36,704 bases of DNA from Shewanella sp. (GCA_021462625.1 JAJNAU010000017.1:1-36704); one strand, 5' to 3'. Positions 17,652-28,064 are shown, counted from the first letter of the stretch. Numbers and translations are program-made. The notes: a model not told the origin generated them from the sequence alone.

Positions 17652-18428
17652 TCAGGGCTGGCGACACACCTTATCAAGCCAGCCTAGCAGCCCGCCCACA
17701 AACTCCTCAGTGTGTGAAATAAAGGGGGCGTGGGAGGCTTTGGCAATGACCATGTTTTCACTGGCTGGTGTGGTTGGCATGGCGGTGATCACCGGTTTTG
17801 GCACCAGACTGTCAAGCCGGCCCCAAATCCGTAACCAAGGCAGGTTGATAGCGTCCAGCTCAGGGCGCAAATCCTCCTGCGCCAACATTGTCAGTCCGGC
17901 GGCCAGCGCATCTGACTGTGGCAGGGGGCGCGCCAGTACCAGCTCCCGGATCCGTTTGATATCTTCTTTGGCCGTGGCACTGCCCATGGCCTGGATAGCC
18001 AGAAAACGCGCTATGGTTTTCGGCAGGTTCTTACCCAGCTGTTCGCTGAACTGACCCAGCACCTGATGGGGAATACCAAACCAGCCTTCCTCCTCTCTGG
18101 CCATAAAACAGGGCGAGGATGCGATGGTGACCAAACCTCGAACATGCTCCGGGAAATCCAGCGCCACACGGGTAGCGACCAGCCCCCCCAGAGACCACCC
18201 AGCCCAGAACGCTCCCCGGGGGAGCTGCTTGGCCAATTGTGTTGCCCAGGCTTTTAGGCTGTTGTCTGCTGGTTGACTGAAGCCGAACCCGGGCAGATCC
18301 ACATAGTAGACCCTATACTCAGATAGGTGGTCGTACAGGGGCGCGAAGGCGGCGCTGTTAACGCCCCAGCCATGCAGCATCACAAGCTCCGGGCCTTGGC
18401 CCCGGATATTGATATGAAGTTGAGTCAC
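17652..18428 (-). CDS. bioH: pimeloyl-[acyl-carrier protein] methyl ester esterase BioH
   Basis: This alpha/beta hydrolase removes the methyl group from pimeloyl-ACP methyl ester, ending pimelate synthesis for biotin. The oxyanion motif LHGWGVNS, nucleophile Ser in GWSLGG, Asp in WGRLDSLVP and His in ASHAPF form the usual BioH triad. I choose GTG at 18428 (258 residues; E. coli BioH has 256). An upstream ATG at 18479 would add 17 residues and overlap the divergent comF start. The conserved bioH-comF-nfuA neighbourhood supports the identity. Confidence 0.93.
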   Translation of the reverse strand: MTQLHINIRGQGPELVMLHGWGVNSAAFAPLYDHLSEYRVYYVDLPGFGFSQPADNSLKAWATQLAKQLPRGAFWAGWSLGGLVATRVALDFPEHVRGLVTIASSPCFMAREEEGWFGIPHQVLGQFSEQLGKNLPKTIARFLAIQAMGSATAKEDIKRIRELVLARPLPQSDALAAGLTMLAQEDLRPELDAINLPWLRIWGRLDSLVPKPVITAMPTTPASENMVIAKASHAPFISHTEEFVGGLLGWLDKVCRQP

Positions 18429-18455
18429 TGATCTTTTGATCCCAGGTAGCCGAGA

Positions 18456-19187
18456 TTGATAAATCGAATTTTCAAACAATGGGTTAAACTGATGGGTGCC
18501 AGTTTACCCAACCGCTGCTTGCTGTGCCATCAAAGTATCCACAGTGCTCAAACGGGTTTGTGTGGCGATTGCTTACAACAGGGACTCTACCGGCAGCCAA
18601 TCTGTCTTGGTTGTGGTCGGGGGATGACGCTGCAGAGCCGCTACTGCGGTGGTTGCCAACAAACTGAACCGTTGCCGGTGATCGCTCCGGCCAGTTATCA
18701 TCAGGGACTGGGCGGTGTTGTTGCAGATATCAAATATCGGGGAGAGCTGGCGCCTTTGCAGGTTCTGTGTGAGATGCTGGTGAACAGAATTGAAGCGCTG
18801 GAAGCGCTGAATATCATCAGTCGTCCTCAGGCTTTGCTGCCTGTACCTTTGCACCCCTCGCGGTTGCGGCAGCGGGGATTTAATCAGGCCTATGTGATTG
18901 CCGAAACATTATCTGCAGCCCTGAATATTCCTGTGTTGGATGGGATCCTTGTGCGTACGCTGGCGACCAAGGCGCAGGCCGGGCTCGACGGCAAAGCCAG
19001 ACGGCGTAATCTCAAGGGTGCTTTCATGCTGATGCAACCTGTACCTTTCACTCGCATTGCCATCGTAGATGATGTGGTGACAACAGCTTCGACCGTGGAA
19101 GAAATGGCGAGGTTGCTGAGGTGGCAGGCCCCGGATCTGCAGGTCTGGTGTTTGGCCCGGGCGCAGGCGCCGGGCCTGTTAGATTGA
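18456..19187 (+). CDS. comF: ComF family phosphoribosyltransferase-like protein (GntX)
   Basis: This 243-residue protein has an N-terminal zinc-finger-like set of Cys pairs (CLLC, CGDC, CLGC, CGGC) and a C-terminal type I phosphoribosyltransferase fold. The PRPP-loop motif is IAIVDDVVTTASTV near 202-215, and LLPVPLHPSRLRQRGFNQA precedes it. ComF relatives are needed for DNA uptake; in E. coli the protein is called GntX and its role is less clear. The start is uncertain: TTG at 18456 gives the usual amphipathic lead, while ATG at 18492 is the alternative. Divergent from bioH. Confidence 0.9.
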   Translation: MINRIFKQWVKLMGASLPNRCLLCHQSIHSAQTGLCGDCLQQGLYRQPICLGCGRGMTLQSRYCGGCQQTEPLPVIAPASYHQGLGGVVADIKYRGELAPLQVLCEMLVNRIEALEALNIISRPQALLPVPLHPSRLRQRGFNQAYVIAETLSAALNIPVLDGILVRTLATKAQAGLDGKARRRNLKGAFMLMQPVPFTRIAIVDDVVTTASTVEEMARLLRWQAPDLQVWCLARAQAPGLLD

Positions 19188-19201
19188 GTGCCTGCTAAGA
19201 C

Positions 19202-21724
19202 CTATTTCATGCTGACGGGCACAAAGTACAGCGCATTGGCGTAGAGTTTTTCAGCCCCCAGCCAGGTATTACGGAACAGCAAGTTGTCCGCCAGCGCCAC
19301 CAGTTCTCCCTGACCTTTGGTTTCGACCAGCACGGCAGCGGTTCCTGCCAGTTTATCTTCATATTCCCGGGCCAGATAACCACTTTTCAGCATAGGTTTG
19401 CCATAACTGGCGGCGACCATAAAAGGCTTATCCACTGACTTGAAGCCCTGTACCTGATTTTTCATCACCGGCAGTTTGGCGTCTGTCAGTCCATAGCTGA
19501 TGGGGTGACCGGGATCCAGCGTCAATTCAACGATGGCACCGCCAATGGTTTTGCGGGCATTGAAGTTTTCCCGATCGGCAAAGCCCAGTTCTTTGGTATC
19601 GAACAGGCTGTCAAATTCCCAGGAGGGGATAAGCGATGCCGTCATCAACTTATGTTTGTTCAACCATTGAAGAGCGCTCTGTTGGGCAATAACTGTGCCG
19701 CCCTGACGCATAAACGCAGCAATATCTCCCGCCATGTCAGGATCCAGCGTACTGTAGCTACCGCCAGCCAAAATCAGGTGGCTGTATTGTTCAAGGGGAA
19801 TTTTCCCCAGGCGTGAGGCGTTGATCAGTGGTGTGGCTATACCCAGTTTGGCATCGAGGAACTGCCACAGCTCGCCGACTTCGGTGGTGCGGGTGCCTGT
19901 GCCGGCGAGCAGCAGCGGCTTGACCGGTTGGATCACTTTAAAGTCGTCACTGCCCAGATCCGGGCCGCTGGCTGAGGCGAAAGAGCCGATCGCTGTTACC
20001 GGAACTTGCCAATCCTGACTCAGTCCTTGCAGCAGGATTTTGACGCTGGTTTTATCCTGTTTCACCTGTTTGGCGGGGATCAGCAGGCTGCCAGCGGGCC
20101 AGTTTATCTGGCTGTTATCGCGCAGGCTGAATTCGCCGGTCGCAACCTTTACAACAAGTTCTTCATTGAGCAGTTGTTGCAGCAGCTGCGTCGAATTGCC
20201 GTGGCGCCAGTCAATCAGATAGGCCACTGCCTTGTCCGGCAATATGGCCTGAGGCTCTATCTGTGGTGTATCGCGCAGCTGTTTGTCAGACAGTTTTACA
20301 TCACTGGCCATGGCAAGATCATAGGCAGACTGCAGATCAAAACTCGAGACATCGTAGAAAGTGGCATCACTGAACTCGGTACGCTTATCGAACATGGCAG
20401 CAATCAGCGCCTGTTGAGGTTGCCGGGCGGGAATAAACAGACTGTCCTGTGGCGCGAAGGTTTGGTTATTGGCGCTGATCGGCTGTGACAAATACATGAA
20501 CCGGATTTGATGTTGCTTAAGCAAATTGGCCAGTGCATCACGGCGTGCGGGATCCTGCCTGGCCTGCAACAACCTGCCTGTCATGCGGCCGCTCTGCATG
20601 GCTTTGCCTCGAAAAAACTCCTGCTGGTACTCCCTTAACTCATGCTGCAACGCCAGCGCACCTTTCAAACTGGAGATTGACGTGGCGAACTGGTTGGCAA
20701 TGGCCTGAGCCAGTAGCACAGGGCCATTGGCCGATTGCTGCAGCTGGCCGCGGGCGCTGGCCTGTTCAAACAGCACTCCGACCGTGCCATTGATATCCGG
20801 ATAGGTGGAGCCCTTTCCGTAGTAAAAGTCATCAAAACCTTGACGGCTGAAATAGGGCTGATCTCTGGCATCCAGCGCTGCGCGGTGAAAATCGGCCAGC
20901 TTTTCTGTCAGTTGCTGGTTGATAGTCGGTGTCAGTGGGTGAGTGCGTTGCGGTACTCCGGGCTGGAAAAAGTAGGTCTGTTCATGGCCCATTTCATGGA
21001 AGTCTCCCAGATAGTGAGGTTGCCATTTATGGAATAACGCCACCCGTCCCTGACTTTCCGGGTGGGCGAGGAACAACCAGTCACGGTTCAAATCTGCCAG
21101 ATAGTGATTGAACCTCCCCCTTGGCCAATCCTGATTGTGTTCACGGCTGTGATTATCACCAACCGGGACTTTTCCTTTGTGACCATTTACCCAGGTAGCG
21201 AATCTGTCCAGCCCGTCCGGGTTTTGGGTCGGGGTAATAAGCACCACGGCACTGTCCAATAACTCCCTGATCCAGGGCTCGTTGCTAGCGGCCAGGTAAT
21301 AGGCCAGTGCAGTCGCCGCGTGTGCACCACTGGCTTCATCACCATGAATGGAGTATGCAAGCCAAATCACCAGGGGGCTATCGTTGGCCTTTCCCTGTTT
21401 AACAGCGGCTCTGTCTGCCAGGATGTTGGTGAGATTTTGCTGGTTGTGGGCTGAGGTCACTACGGCTGTCAGTTGTTGGCGGGCTTCATGGCTTTGTCCT
21501 GTATGCTCCAGGCTGATCCTTGGGCTTTGAGTTGCCAGTTGTTTGAGGTAGAAGTTGATTTGGTCGTGGCGCAGGTGCCATTCACCCAAGGGGTAACCGA
21601 GAAAGTCAGCGGGAGTCTGAATATTGGTTTGCGTCTGGTTTTCCGGTGGATGCCAATCAGGGCGTTGTGCTGCATGGCCGGTTGACAGCAGCAAGACTGC
21701 GGCGAGGATCAGAGGTTTCAGCAT
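19202..21724 (-). CDS. secreted M14-family zinc carboxypeptidase
   Basis: This 840-residue exported peptidase has a signal peptide at residues 1-19 (cut after HAA or HAAQ). The M14 catalytic domain has H127xxE130 in SIHGDEASG, Arg214 in DLNRDW (substrate carboxylate), third zinc ligand H243 in DFHEMGHEQ and likely catalytic E320 in GVLFEQASARG. The long C-terminal half, from about 480, resembles the class-I amidotransferase-like domain of large M14 proteins (LILAGGSYSTLDPD). It probably digests peptides outside the inner membrane. It is convergent with comF (14-base gap) and divergent from nfuA, so it splits the otherwise usual comF-nfuA pair. Confidence 0.9.
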   Translation of the reverse strand: MLKPLILAAVLLLSTGHAAQRPDWHPPENQTQTNIQTPADFLGYPLGEWHLRHDQINFYLKQLATQSPRISLEHTGQSHEARQQLTAVVTSAHNQQNLTNILADRAAVKQGKANDSPLVIWLAYSIHGDEASGAHAATALAYYLAASNEPWIRELLDSAVVLITPTQNPDGLDRFATWVNGHKGKVPVGDNHSREHNQDWPRGRFNHYLADLNRDWLFLAHPESQGRVALFHKWQPHYLGDFHEMGHEQTYFFQPGVPQRTHPLTPTINQQLTEKLADFHRAALDARDQPYFSRQGFDDFYYGKGSTYPDINGTVGVLFEQASARGQLQQSANGPVLLAQAIANQFATSISSLKGALALQHELREYQQEFFRGKAMQSGRMTGRLLQARQDPARRDALANLLKQHQIRFMYLSQPISANNQTFAPQDSLFIPARQPQQALIAAMFDKRTEFSDATFYDVSSFDLQSAYDLAMASDVKLSDKQLRDTPQIEPQAILPDKAVAYLIDWRHGNSTQLLQQLLNEELVVKVATGEFSLRDNSQINWPAGSLLIPAKQVKQDKTSVKILLQGLSQDWQVPVTAIGSFASASGPDLGSDDFKVIQPVKPLLLAGTGTRTTEVGELWQFLDAKLGIATPLINASRLGKIPLEQYSHLILAGGSYSTLDPDMAGDIAAFMRQGGTVIAQQSALQWLNKHKLMTASLIPSWEFDSLFDTKELGFADRENFNARKTIGGAIVELTLDPGHPISYGLTDAKLPVMKNQVQGFKSVDKPFMVAASYGKPMLKSGYLAREYEDKLAGTAAVLVETKGQGELVALADNLLFRNTWLGAEKLYANALYFVPVSMK

Positions 21725-21931
21725 AGATCAGGATTTCTTATTGAATTTTCGAATAAATTATCATCTCACTCGGCCTGATACTACTTTCATGTTAATGAAA
21801 TGATGCATTAACCGTGTTGAAAAAACAGAGAAAAAGCGCTGATTTGGGACTACAAACAGACCCGCCTTATGAGTATCATAGGACTAATTCTTACCAAAAT
21901 ACTCAGGTTTACCCTGACGGAGCAGGTTGTC

Positions 21932-22510
21932 ATGATTACCATTTCCGAGGCCGCTCAGGCGCATTTCGTTAAGTTGTTGGCGGATCAGCCTGAAGGCACC
22001 AATATTCGCGTGTTTGTTATCAGTCCGGGAACCCCTCAGGCTGAGTGTGGTGTGTCCTACTGTCCACCGGATGCGGTGGAAGATGACGATATTGAAATAG
22101 AATTCGACGGTTTCAGTGCCATGGTGGATGAAAAGAGTGCTCCTTTCCTGGAAGAGGCCAGCATCGACTTTGTGACCGATCAACTGGGTTCACAACTGAC
22201 GCTGAAAGCCCCTAACGCCAAGATGCGTAAAGTCGCTGATGATGCACCGCTTAATGAGCGTATTGAGTACATGATCCAGTCTGAAATCAATCCTCAGCTG
22301 GCCAGTCATGGTGGTCACATCATGCTGGTGGAGATTACCCAAGACGGTATTGCCGTGATCCAGTTTGGTGGAGGCTGTAATGGTTGCTCCATGGTGGATG
22401 TAACGCTAAAAGATGGTATCGAAAAGCAGATGCTGGAACGTTTTGCCGGTCAATTGCAGGGCGTACGTGATGTGACAGATCACCAGCACGGCGATCACTC
22501 CTACCAGTAA
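21932..22510 (+). CDS. nfuA: Fe/S biogenesis protein NfuA
   Basis: At 192 residues this is close to E. coli NfuA (191). A degenerate A-type domain (about 1-95, [18 protein letters not shown]) is followed by the Nfu domain with the cluster-binding pair C149/C152 in [10 protein letters not shown], at the same positions as in E. coli. It carries a [4Fe-4S] cluster to target proteins under stress. An in-frame ATG at 21869 would add 21 residues not seen in NfuA. The ATG at 21932 has a GGAG site upstream. Ends in a strong terminator. Confidence 0.96.
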   Translation: MITISEAAQAHFVKLLADQPEGTNIRVFVISPGTPQAECGVSYCPPDAVEDDDIEIEFDGFSAMVDEKSAPFLEEASIDFVTDQLGSQLTLKAPNAKMRKVADDAPLNERIEYMIQSEINPQLASHGGHIMLVEITQDGIAVIQFGGGCNGCSMVDVTLKDGIEKQMLERFAGQLQGVRDVTDHQHGDHSYQ

Positions 22511-22541
22511 ACCATCTGCTATTTGATTGTAGGTAGACAAG

Positions 22542-22576
22542 TACCCCGTCCATGGCTATTAGACGGGGTATTTTTT
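22542..22576 (+). terminator. terminator after nfuA, overlapping dinF stop
   Basis: TACCCCGTC and GACGGGGTA form a 9-bp stem with a T-run. The T-run contains the stop codon of the convergent dinF-like gene, so the two genes share this end. Confidence 0.92.
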
Positions 22577-23903
22577 ATCTGGACAGTACCAGTCGGTAGT
22601 GCAATCCCAGAGTCAGGCTGCGGGTCAGCATAAATGTTGACATCGCGGCCCACAGTGCACTGTTGCCATAGCTTTGCAGACTCCACCATACCGGAAAAAA
22701 CACCACCAGAGTGCAAAACAGCATGCTATTGCGCATTATTTTGCCTTGGGCAGTGCCTATGTAGACGCCATCAAATAAATAGGAACCGAATGCCAGCAGT
22801 GGCATTCCAATTAGCCAGGGCAGGTAGTCAATGGCCAGTGCCTGTACCGGTGCAATGTTGGTCAGTGCCCGGATGATGAGTTCACCTGTGCCTAAAAACA
22901 GCAGGCTGAAGCCGGCGGCGGCGATGGCTGACCATTGGAAGGCGAGGGAAACCGTATTGCGTAATTCCTGCATATCCTTATTGCCCCAGGTGCGACCGGT
23001 TTCGGCTTCGGCATAGTAGGCAATGCCATCCAGGGCATAAGAGATCAGCAGCAACAGATTAAGCAATACAGCGTTGGCGGCCACTGTTTCATCCCCAAGA
23101 CTGGCGCCGTGAAAGGTCATGAATGCAAAGGCTGCCTGCAAACACAAGCTGCGGATAAATATGTCGGTATTGAGCTTGAGTAATTGGCTGTAACCCGTCG
23201 GGCGAAGGGCACGCAATTGCTCCATCAAGTTGAAGCCACCCTGCAATTTAAGCTGTCTGCATACCATGGTCAGAGCGACCATCATGGCGGCAATATCGGC
23301 GATAACCGAAGCCAGAGCTGCCCCTTTAACCCCCCAACCCAGGCCGATCACCAGCAGCAGATCCAAAACTATGTTGATGCAGTTGGCGATAATCAATTGC
23401 CACATTGCCGCTTTGGGTTGCTGGCGCCCGAGCAGGTAGCCGAGCAGCACCAGATTCAGCAGAGCAAATGGGGCCGACCAGATACGGATCTGAAAGTATT
23501 CCCGACAGTATTTTACGACTTCGCTGCTGGCATCTGACATCGCCAGTGCCAGTGACAGTATGGGGCCCTGCAGCAGCAGAATACTCAGGCTGAGCAACAG
23601 TGTCAGGCTGGTTCCCTGCAGCAGTAATTGGAACTGTCTTTGGGTATCGTTGGCGCCCCAGGCCTGGGCAACCAGGCCTGTCGTTGCCATGCGAAGAAAG
23701 CCCAATAGCCAGAAAATCAAGGTGATAATCGTTGAACCCAGGGCGACGCCGCCTAAATAATAGGCGTTGCTCAGATGCCCTATCACGGCGGTATCCACCA
23801 GACCGAGCAGCGGCACTGTCACATTGGACAGAATCATGGGTAACGCCAGAGCCAGCAGACGACGATTACGTTTGGCGTCAAAAATCAGGACTGTTTCAGT
23901 CAT
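22575..23903 (-). CDS. dinF: MATE family efflux transporter, DinF type
   Basis: This 442-residue inner-membrane protein has about 12 hydrophobic segments. The MATE/DinF signature ALPMILSNVTVPLLGLVDTAVIGHLS is at the N-terminus, with the conserved GFLRMATTGLVAQAWG in segment 3. Members exchange Na+ or H+ for cationic compounds. Unlike E. coli dinF, it is not next to lexA and I see no SOS box upstream. It lies 77 bases downstream of moaA on the same strand and might be read from the cofactor operon or from its own promoter. Confidence 0.9.
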   Translation of the reverse strand: MTETVLIFDAKRNRRLLALALPMILSNVTVPLLGLVDTAVIGHLSNAYYLGGVALGSTIITLIFWLLGFLRMATTGLVAQAWGANDTQRQFQLLLQGTSLTLLLSLSILLLQGPILSLALAMSDASSEVVKYCREYFQIRIWSAPFALLNLVLLGYLLGRQQPKAAMWQLIIANCINIVLDLLLVIGLGWGVKGAALASVIADIAAMMVALTMVCRQLKLQGGFNLMEQLRALRPTGYSQLLKLNTDIFIRSLCLQAAFAFMTFHGASLGDETVAANAVLLNLLLLISYALDGIAYYAEAETGRTWGNKDMQELRNTVSLAFQWSAIAAAGFSLLFLGTGELIIRALTNIAPVQALAIDYLPWLIGMPLLAFGSYLFDGVYIGTAQGKIMRNSMLFCTLVVFFPVWWSLQSYGNSALWAAMSTFMLTRSLTLGLHYRLVLSR

Positions 23904-23980
23904 ATTGGTTAGAGGCTTATTTATGTTGAGTATTGTGTGCGCTCATGACACCACTATGTTCAGTGTTTGTGCCGAGTCCC

Positions 23981-24964
23981 TTAGCCGCCGGTCACATTCA
24001 TGAACCTGAGGATCTGGCTGCTGCTGTGGCTGAAATAGTGCTGCTGCGGCTTGAGCTCAATGGCCTCAACAATTGCCTGTTTGAGCCGGACGATATCACC
24101 AGGATGCTCACGCAATATGGCCTTGAGATCAACCGAATGCTCGTTGCCCAGGCACAACAGCAGCCGACCTTCTACGGTAACCCTTACCCGATTACACTCG
24201 TGACAGAAATTATTGCTGTGGGGCGAGATAAAGCCAATATGGCTTTGACTGTCGGCCATATTGTAATAACGGGCAGGGCCAGCGGTACGTGCCTTGGACA
24301 GGGTTAAGGGGAAGCGGGTTTGAATGATGTTGCGCACTTCATCGCTGCTGAGGTGGCGGTTTTGCTTGCGCTCGTCCATCTCTCCCAAAGGCATCTCTTC
24401 GATAAAGGCGATATTCAGTCCGCGACGGCGGCTGAACTCCACCAGCTCCAGTACTTCATCATCGTTCTGGCCTTTGAGTACTACGGCATTGAGCTTAGTG
24501 CGCTTAAAACCGGCGGCGATGGCGGCATCAATACCGGCGACAACTCGCTCCAGTTTGCCGTTGCGGGTCAAGGCCGAGAACCGATTGGGTTTTAAGGTAT
24601 CCAGGCTGATATTGAGCCTGCTCAGGCCCGCCTGCTTCAGCGGCCCGGCCAGTTTGATCAGGCGAGAACCATTGGTGGTCATGGACAGTTCTTTGAGTCC
24701 CGGCAGGGGTGAAATCATACTCACCAGTTCTACACAGTCACTGCGTACCAGCGGTTCGCCGCCGGTCAGACGGATTTTACTGACGCCAAGCTCGGTAAAA
24801 GCGCGGGCGATTTGGGCCAGCTCTTCCAGGCTGAGCACCTGCTCTCTGGGCAGAAAGCAGGGATTTTCACTCATGCAGTAGACACAGCGAAAATCACACC
24901 TGTCGGTTACCGACAGGCGCAGATATTCGATCTGACGACCAAAACGATCGACCAATTGGTTCAC
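23981..24964 (-). CDS. moaA: GTP 3',8-cyclase MoaA
   Basis: This 327-residue radical-SAM enzyme performs the first step of molybdopterin synthesis, converting GTP to the 3',8-cyclised intermediate. The N-terminal cluster motif CxxxCxxC is at C23, C27 and C30 ([10 protein letters not shown]). The second cluster cysteines are in [25 protein letters not shown] sequence near the C-terminus, and the conserved GG tail is intact (NVTGG). The start lies 12 bases after the moeA stop, so it is the last gene of the tup-mob-moe cluster. Its partner moaC is not in the window. Confidence 0.96.
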   Translation of the reverse strand: MNQLVDRFGRQIEYLRLSVTDRCDFRCVYCMSENPCFLPREQVLSLEELAQIARAFTELGVSKIRLTGGEPLVRSDCVELVSMISPLPGLKELSMTTNGSRLIKLAGPLKQAGLSRLNISLDTLKPNRFSALTRNGKLERVVAGIDAAIAAGFKRTKLNAVVLKGQNDDEVLELVEFSRRRGLNIAFIEEMPLGEMDERKQNRHLSSDEVRNIIQTRFPLTLSKARTAGPARYYNMADSQSHIGFISPHSNNFCHECNRVRVTVEGRLLLCLGNEHSVDLKAILREHPGDIVRLKQAIVEAIELKPQQHYFSHSSSQILRFMNVTGG

Positions 24965-24976
24965 TGGGCTTTGTCC

Positions 24977-26767
24977 TTACAACAGATTGGCAAAGGGCTG
25001 AATAAACACCCGCTCACCCGGCGCCACGGAGTCCGTCTCTTCAGCGATAATGATCAGGCAGTTACCCTTCACCATGGAGCTGAGCATGCCTGAGCCCTGA
25101 GCGCCTGTGGTCGCGACATGTAGCTGGCCATCAATGCCCATTCGGTATATACCGCGCAGAAACTCGGTGCGACCGGTGCGGCTGCGTAGCTTCTCATCGG
25201 TAATGGCAGGAATGAAGCTGTTTTCCCAGCAATTTTCACCGGCCAGTTTACGCAGGGCTGGCTGCACAAATTGCAGGAAGGACACCATTACAGCCACCGG
25301 ATTACCCGGCAGACCAAAGAACAGCGCATCGCCTATCTGGCCAAAGGCCAGCGGGCGACCGGGACGCATATTGATGCGCCAGAAGTTGATCTTGCCGATG
25401 CGGGCCAGCACCGTTTTGATGAAGTCAGCATTGCCGACTGACACGCCTCCTGAGCTGATGATCACATCGGCGTTGTCGCTGGCCTGGATCAGGGCAGCTT
25501 CCAGCGCTGCTTCTGAGTCTTCAATAATGCCCAGATCGATTACTTCACAGCCCAGACGTCGCGCCATGGACTTAATAGTGTAGCGGTTGGAGTCGTAAAT
25601 ACAGTGCTCTGCCAGCGCCTGACCCGGCTGGGACACTTCATCGCCGGTGGAGAACACCGCGACAACAGGTTTGCGCACCACACTGGCGCTGGCGGTGCCC
25701 AGTGATGCCAGCAGGCCAATTTCAGCAGCCTCAAGACGGGTGCCGGCCTCCAGCGCCGTGGCACCTTTGGCGATATCTTCACCGGCCAGACGCACATGCT
25801 GACCAGCCTTTAACTCACCGCTGAAGGTCACCATCTCGCCGGTTTCACAGGCTAATTCTCTGGGCTGCACGGTATCGGCGCCGGCTGGCAGTGGCGCGCC
25901 TGTCATGATGCGTACGGCCTGACCTGGTCTGAGCGTACCGGCATAGCCATGGCCTGCCAGCACTTCACCCACCAGTTGGTATTCTGCATGGCTTGCCGAC
26001 AGGGCAAAGGCATAGCCGTCCATTGCCGAATTGGTTTGCTGCGGCACATCCACAGGGGAGATGGTATCTTTGGCTAGCACTCTGTTATCCATCTCATCCA
26101 GATTGACCGTTTCACTGACGGTAATCGGACTGACTCTGCTAAGGATATGGCCAATGCCCTGCGCCACGGATGACGTGTTTTCACTGCTTAGCTCGCAGGC
26201 GGGGACGATAGGCATGGTCACCGCTTCTGTCTGCCAGTTTGTGGCGTAGTGCTGAACAAAGTCTGCAATTTCGCTGATGTTGTTCAGATCAAGTCGGGTG
26301 ATTTCTGCTGGCAGCTGAGTCTCATCGCAGCAGGCCACCGCCAAAATATTATCGTCATGGGTATGAATAAACGGCTTGCCATGGGCAGCACGGTGCAGCT
26401 CAATCTTGGGCAGCTCAAGTTTCTTGAACCCTTCTACCAGCACCATATCTACCTTGTCGGCTTCAATCTGCTTGAGCAGGTGAGGCAGTTGTGGGTCACC
26501 GTCCACCGCCTCTTCCGTCATCAGGGCCCAGCGAACGTGAGAGGCGACCAACATCTGGCGGGCGCCGGCTTTGCGCATCTCATAACTGTCTTTACCGGGA
26601 ATATCTACATCGAAATTATGGTGAGCATGCTTAATGACAGCCAGCTTTACACCGCGGCGATTTAATTCCGGGATCAGCTGCTTGAGCAGGGTGGTTTTGC
26701 CAGTGCCTGAATAGGCGCAAAAGCCCAGCACCGGGACGGGCAGGGGGTTGGTGAACGGAATACTCAT
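24977..26767 (-). CDS. MobB-MoeA fusion, molybdenum cofactor assembly
   Basis: This 596-residue two-part protein joins MobB and MoeA. MobB occupies about 1-175, with Walker A GFCAYSGTGKTTLLKQ at 15-30 and IKHAHHNFDVDIPGKDS. MoeA runs from about 190 to the end, with NSAMDGYAFA containing the conserved Asp at 240, ISSGGVSVGNADF and GLPGNPVAVMVSF. MoeA inserts molybdate into adenylylated molybdopterin, and MobB is a GTP-binding partner of MobA, so metal insertion is linked to nucleotide attachment. The ATG at 26767 has GAGG upstream and follows the mobA stop by seven bases. A longer frame to 26905 lies inside mobA and is not used. Confidence 0.94.
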   Translation of the reverse strand: MSIPFTNPLPVPVLGFCAYSGTGKTTLLKQLIPELNRRGVKLAVIKHAHHNFDVDIPGKDSYEMRKAGARQMLVASHVRWALMTEEAVDGDPQLPHLLKQIEADKVDMVLVEGFKKLELPKIELHRAAHGKPFIHTHDDNILAVACCDETQLPAEITRLDLNNISEIADFVQHYATNWQTEAVTMPIVPACELSSENTSSVAQGIGHILSRVSPITVSETVNLDEMDNRVLAKDTISPVDVPQQTNSAMDGYAFALSASHAEYQLVGEVLAGHGYAGTLRPGQAVRIMTGAPLPAGADTVQPRELACETGEMVTFSGELKAGQHVRLAGEDIAKGATALEAGTRLEAAEIGLLASLGTASASVVRKPVVAVFSTGDEVSQPGQALAEHCIYDSNRYTIKSMARRLGCEVIDLGIIEDSEAALEAALIQASDNADVIISSGGVSVGNADFIKTVLARIGKINFWRINMRPGRPLAFGQIGDALFFGLPGNPVAVMVSFLQFVQPALRKLAGENCWENSFIPAITDEKLRSRTGRTEFLRGIYRMGIDGQLHVATTGAQGSGMLSSMVKGNCLIIIAEETDSVAPGERVFIQPFANLL

Positions 26768-26774
26768 ACTAACC

Positions 26775-27362
26775 TCATTCCAGGCTGTCAGCCAATTGCT
26801 GCTTTTGTTCGGGAGTGTTGACGTTGACGAAGCCCATGGGCTGATCGGCGAAATTGGCAGTGGCAACTTTATGCTGGGCGTACCAGAGATCAATCTTGCG
26901 TTCACCGGCGTCGAGAAATGCCTGCATGGAGTTCAGCAATTCAGGTTTGAGCAACAGCACGACCGGCTGCTCGCGTTCACCATCAGTCGCGACAGCCAGA
27001 TCGGCGCCTGCAGTTTCCAGCGCATTGACCATACGCGCCGCTAAATCGGTTGGCAACAGCGGGCAGTCACAGGGAGCGGTCAACAGATATTGCGCTTTGG
27101 TACGCTTGAGGGCGCTGACCATGCCGGCCAGCGGACCGTGAAAACCTTCCTGTTCATCACCGAAGACCGGAAAGCCAAAGGCCGCGTAGGCATTCTGATT
27201 ACGATTGGCGTTGATCATCAGACCGGCCACCTGAGGTTGCAGGCGTTCGATGGCGTAATGGATCATCGGCTGACTTTTCAGCTCCACTAACCCCTTGTCC
27301 TCGCCACCCATGCGGCGGGCACGACCACCGGCTAGGATCACAGCCTCAACTTGTGATGACAT
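26775..27362 (-). CDS. mobA: molybdenum cofactor guanylyltransferase MobA
   Basis: This 195-residue cytoplasmic enzyme attaches GMP to molybdopterin to form the guanine dinucleotide cofactor of DMSO-reductase-type enzymes. The N-terminal nucleotide-binding motif [19 protein letters not shown] is typical, followed by [12 protein letters not shown] with the Mg-binding Asp. Its start overlaps the 3' end of tupC by 17 bases and its stop sits over the ribosome binding site of mobB-moeA, both signs of coupled translation. Confidence 0.95.
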   Translation of the reverse strand: MSSQVEAVILAGGRARRMGGEDKGLVELKSQPMIHYAIERLQPQVAGLMINANRNQNAYAAFGFPVFGDEQEGFHGPLAGMVSALKRTKAQYLLTAPCDCPLLPTDLAARMVNALETAGADLAVATDGEREQPVVLLLKPELLNSMQAFLDAGERKIDLWYAQHKVATANFADQPMGFVNVNTPEQKQQLADSLE

Positions 27363-28053
27363 TCAGGGACTCCTTTTGTACCTGCCGGTTTCCAAAATGG
27401 AAAGGGCTGGCAGTAATTCGTTGATCTTCAATTAACCAGGTTTGACGGCACAGGGCTGTCAGGGCGCAGCTTTGATGGCTGGAGACCAAAAGGCCGGTAC
27501 CCTGCTGCTTCAGGATGTGGATCATCTCCATCACCAGTCTTGTGGACTCTCTGTCCATATTGGAGACGGGTTCATCCAGCATCAGCAAATCCGGTTGGAT
27601 TACCCAGGCTCTGGCAATGGCAAGACGCTGGCGCTCACCGCCTGACAGGTTGACGGCATCGGCGTTGAACAGATGTTCCAGCCCGGCCATTTGTGCTGCC
27701 GCAGCAACCCGTTGCTGCAGTATTTTACCGGACATTTTATGATGGTGCCCGGCAAAGCTCAGGTTGTATTTCACACTTCCTTCATAAAGATAGGGATGTT
27801 GATGCAGGTACACCAATTTGCCCAATTGTGGGTGACGTTGCCACCATTTGGGAGCTTGACCATCCTGCCAAATCAGCTTGCCACTGGTCGGGGGCATGAG
27901 CCCCGCCAGTATCTTCATCAGGGTGGTTTTCCCTGTGCCGTTGTCGCCCTGCAAATAGATGGTATCGCCGCGGCGAAAATGCAATTCCTCTGCGGTAAAC
28001 AGCAGCCGCTGTGCGAACTGCATGCGCAGATTTTTTACTGTCAGTTGCACCAT
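27346..28053 (-). CDS. tupC: tungstate/molybdate ABC transporter ATP-binding protein
   Basis: This 235-residue ABC ATPase has Walker [11 protein letters not shown] near 36-45, signature [12 protein letters not shown] near 137-148, Walker B LLMLDEP and the switch His in VSSHQ. It lacks the C-terminal molybdate-binding TOBE extension of ModC, which fits TupC-type transporters. It powers the permease encoded 11 bases upstream. The identification as tungstate-type depends mostly on the TupA neighbour. Confidence 0.9.
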   Translation of the reverse strand: MVQLTVKNLRMQFAQRLLFTAEELHFRRGDTIYLQGDNGTGKTTLMKILAGLMPPTSGKLIWQDGQAPKWWQRHPQLGKLVYLHQHPYLYEGSVKYNLSFAGHHHKMSGKILQQRVAAAAQMAGLEHLFNADAVNLSGGERQRLAIARAWVIQPDLLMLDEPVSNMDRESTRLVMEMIHILKQQGTGLLVSSHQSCALTALCRQTWLIEDQRITASPFHFGNRQVQKESLNVITS

Positions 28054-28064
28054 GCGCTATTTCC

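Noticed and set aside
23904..23980. LexA box upstream of the dinF-type gene
   Set aside because: I looked for CTGT-N8-ACAG because of the gene name and found none.
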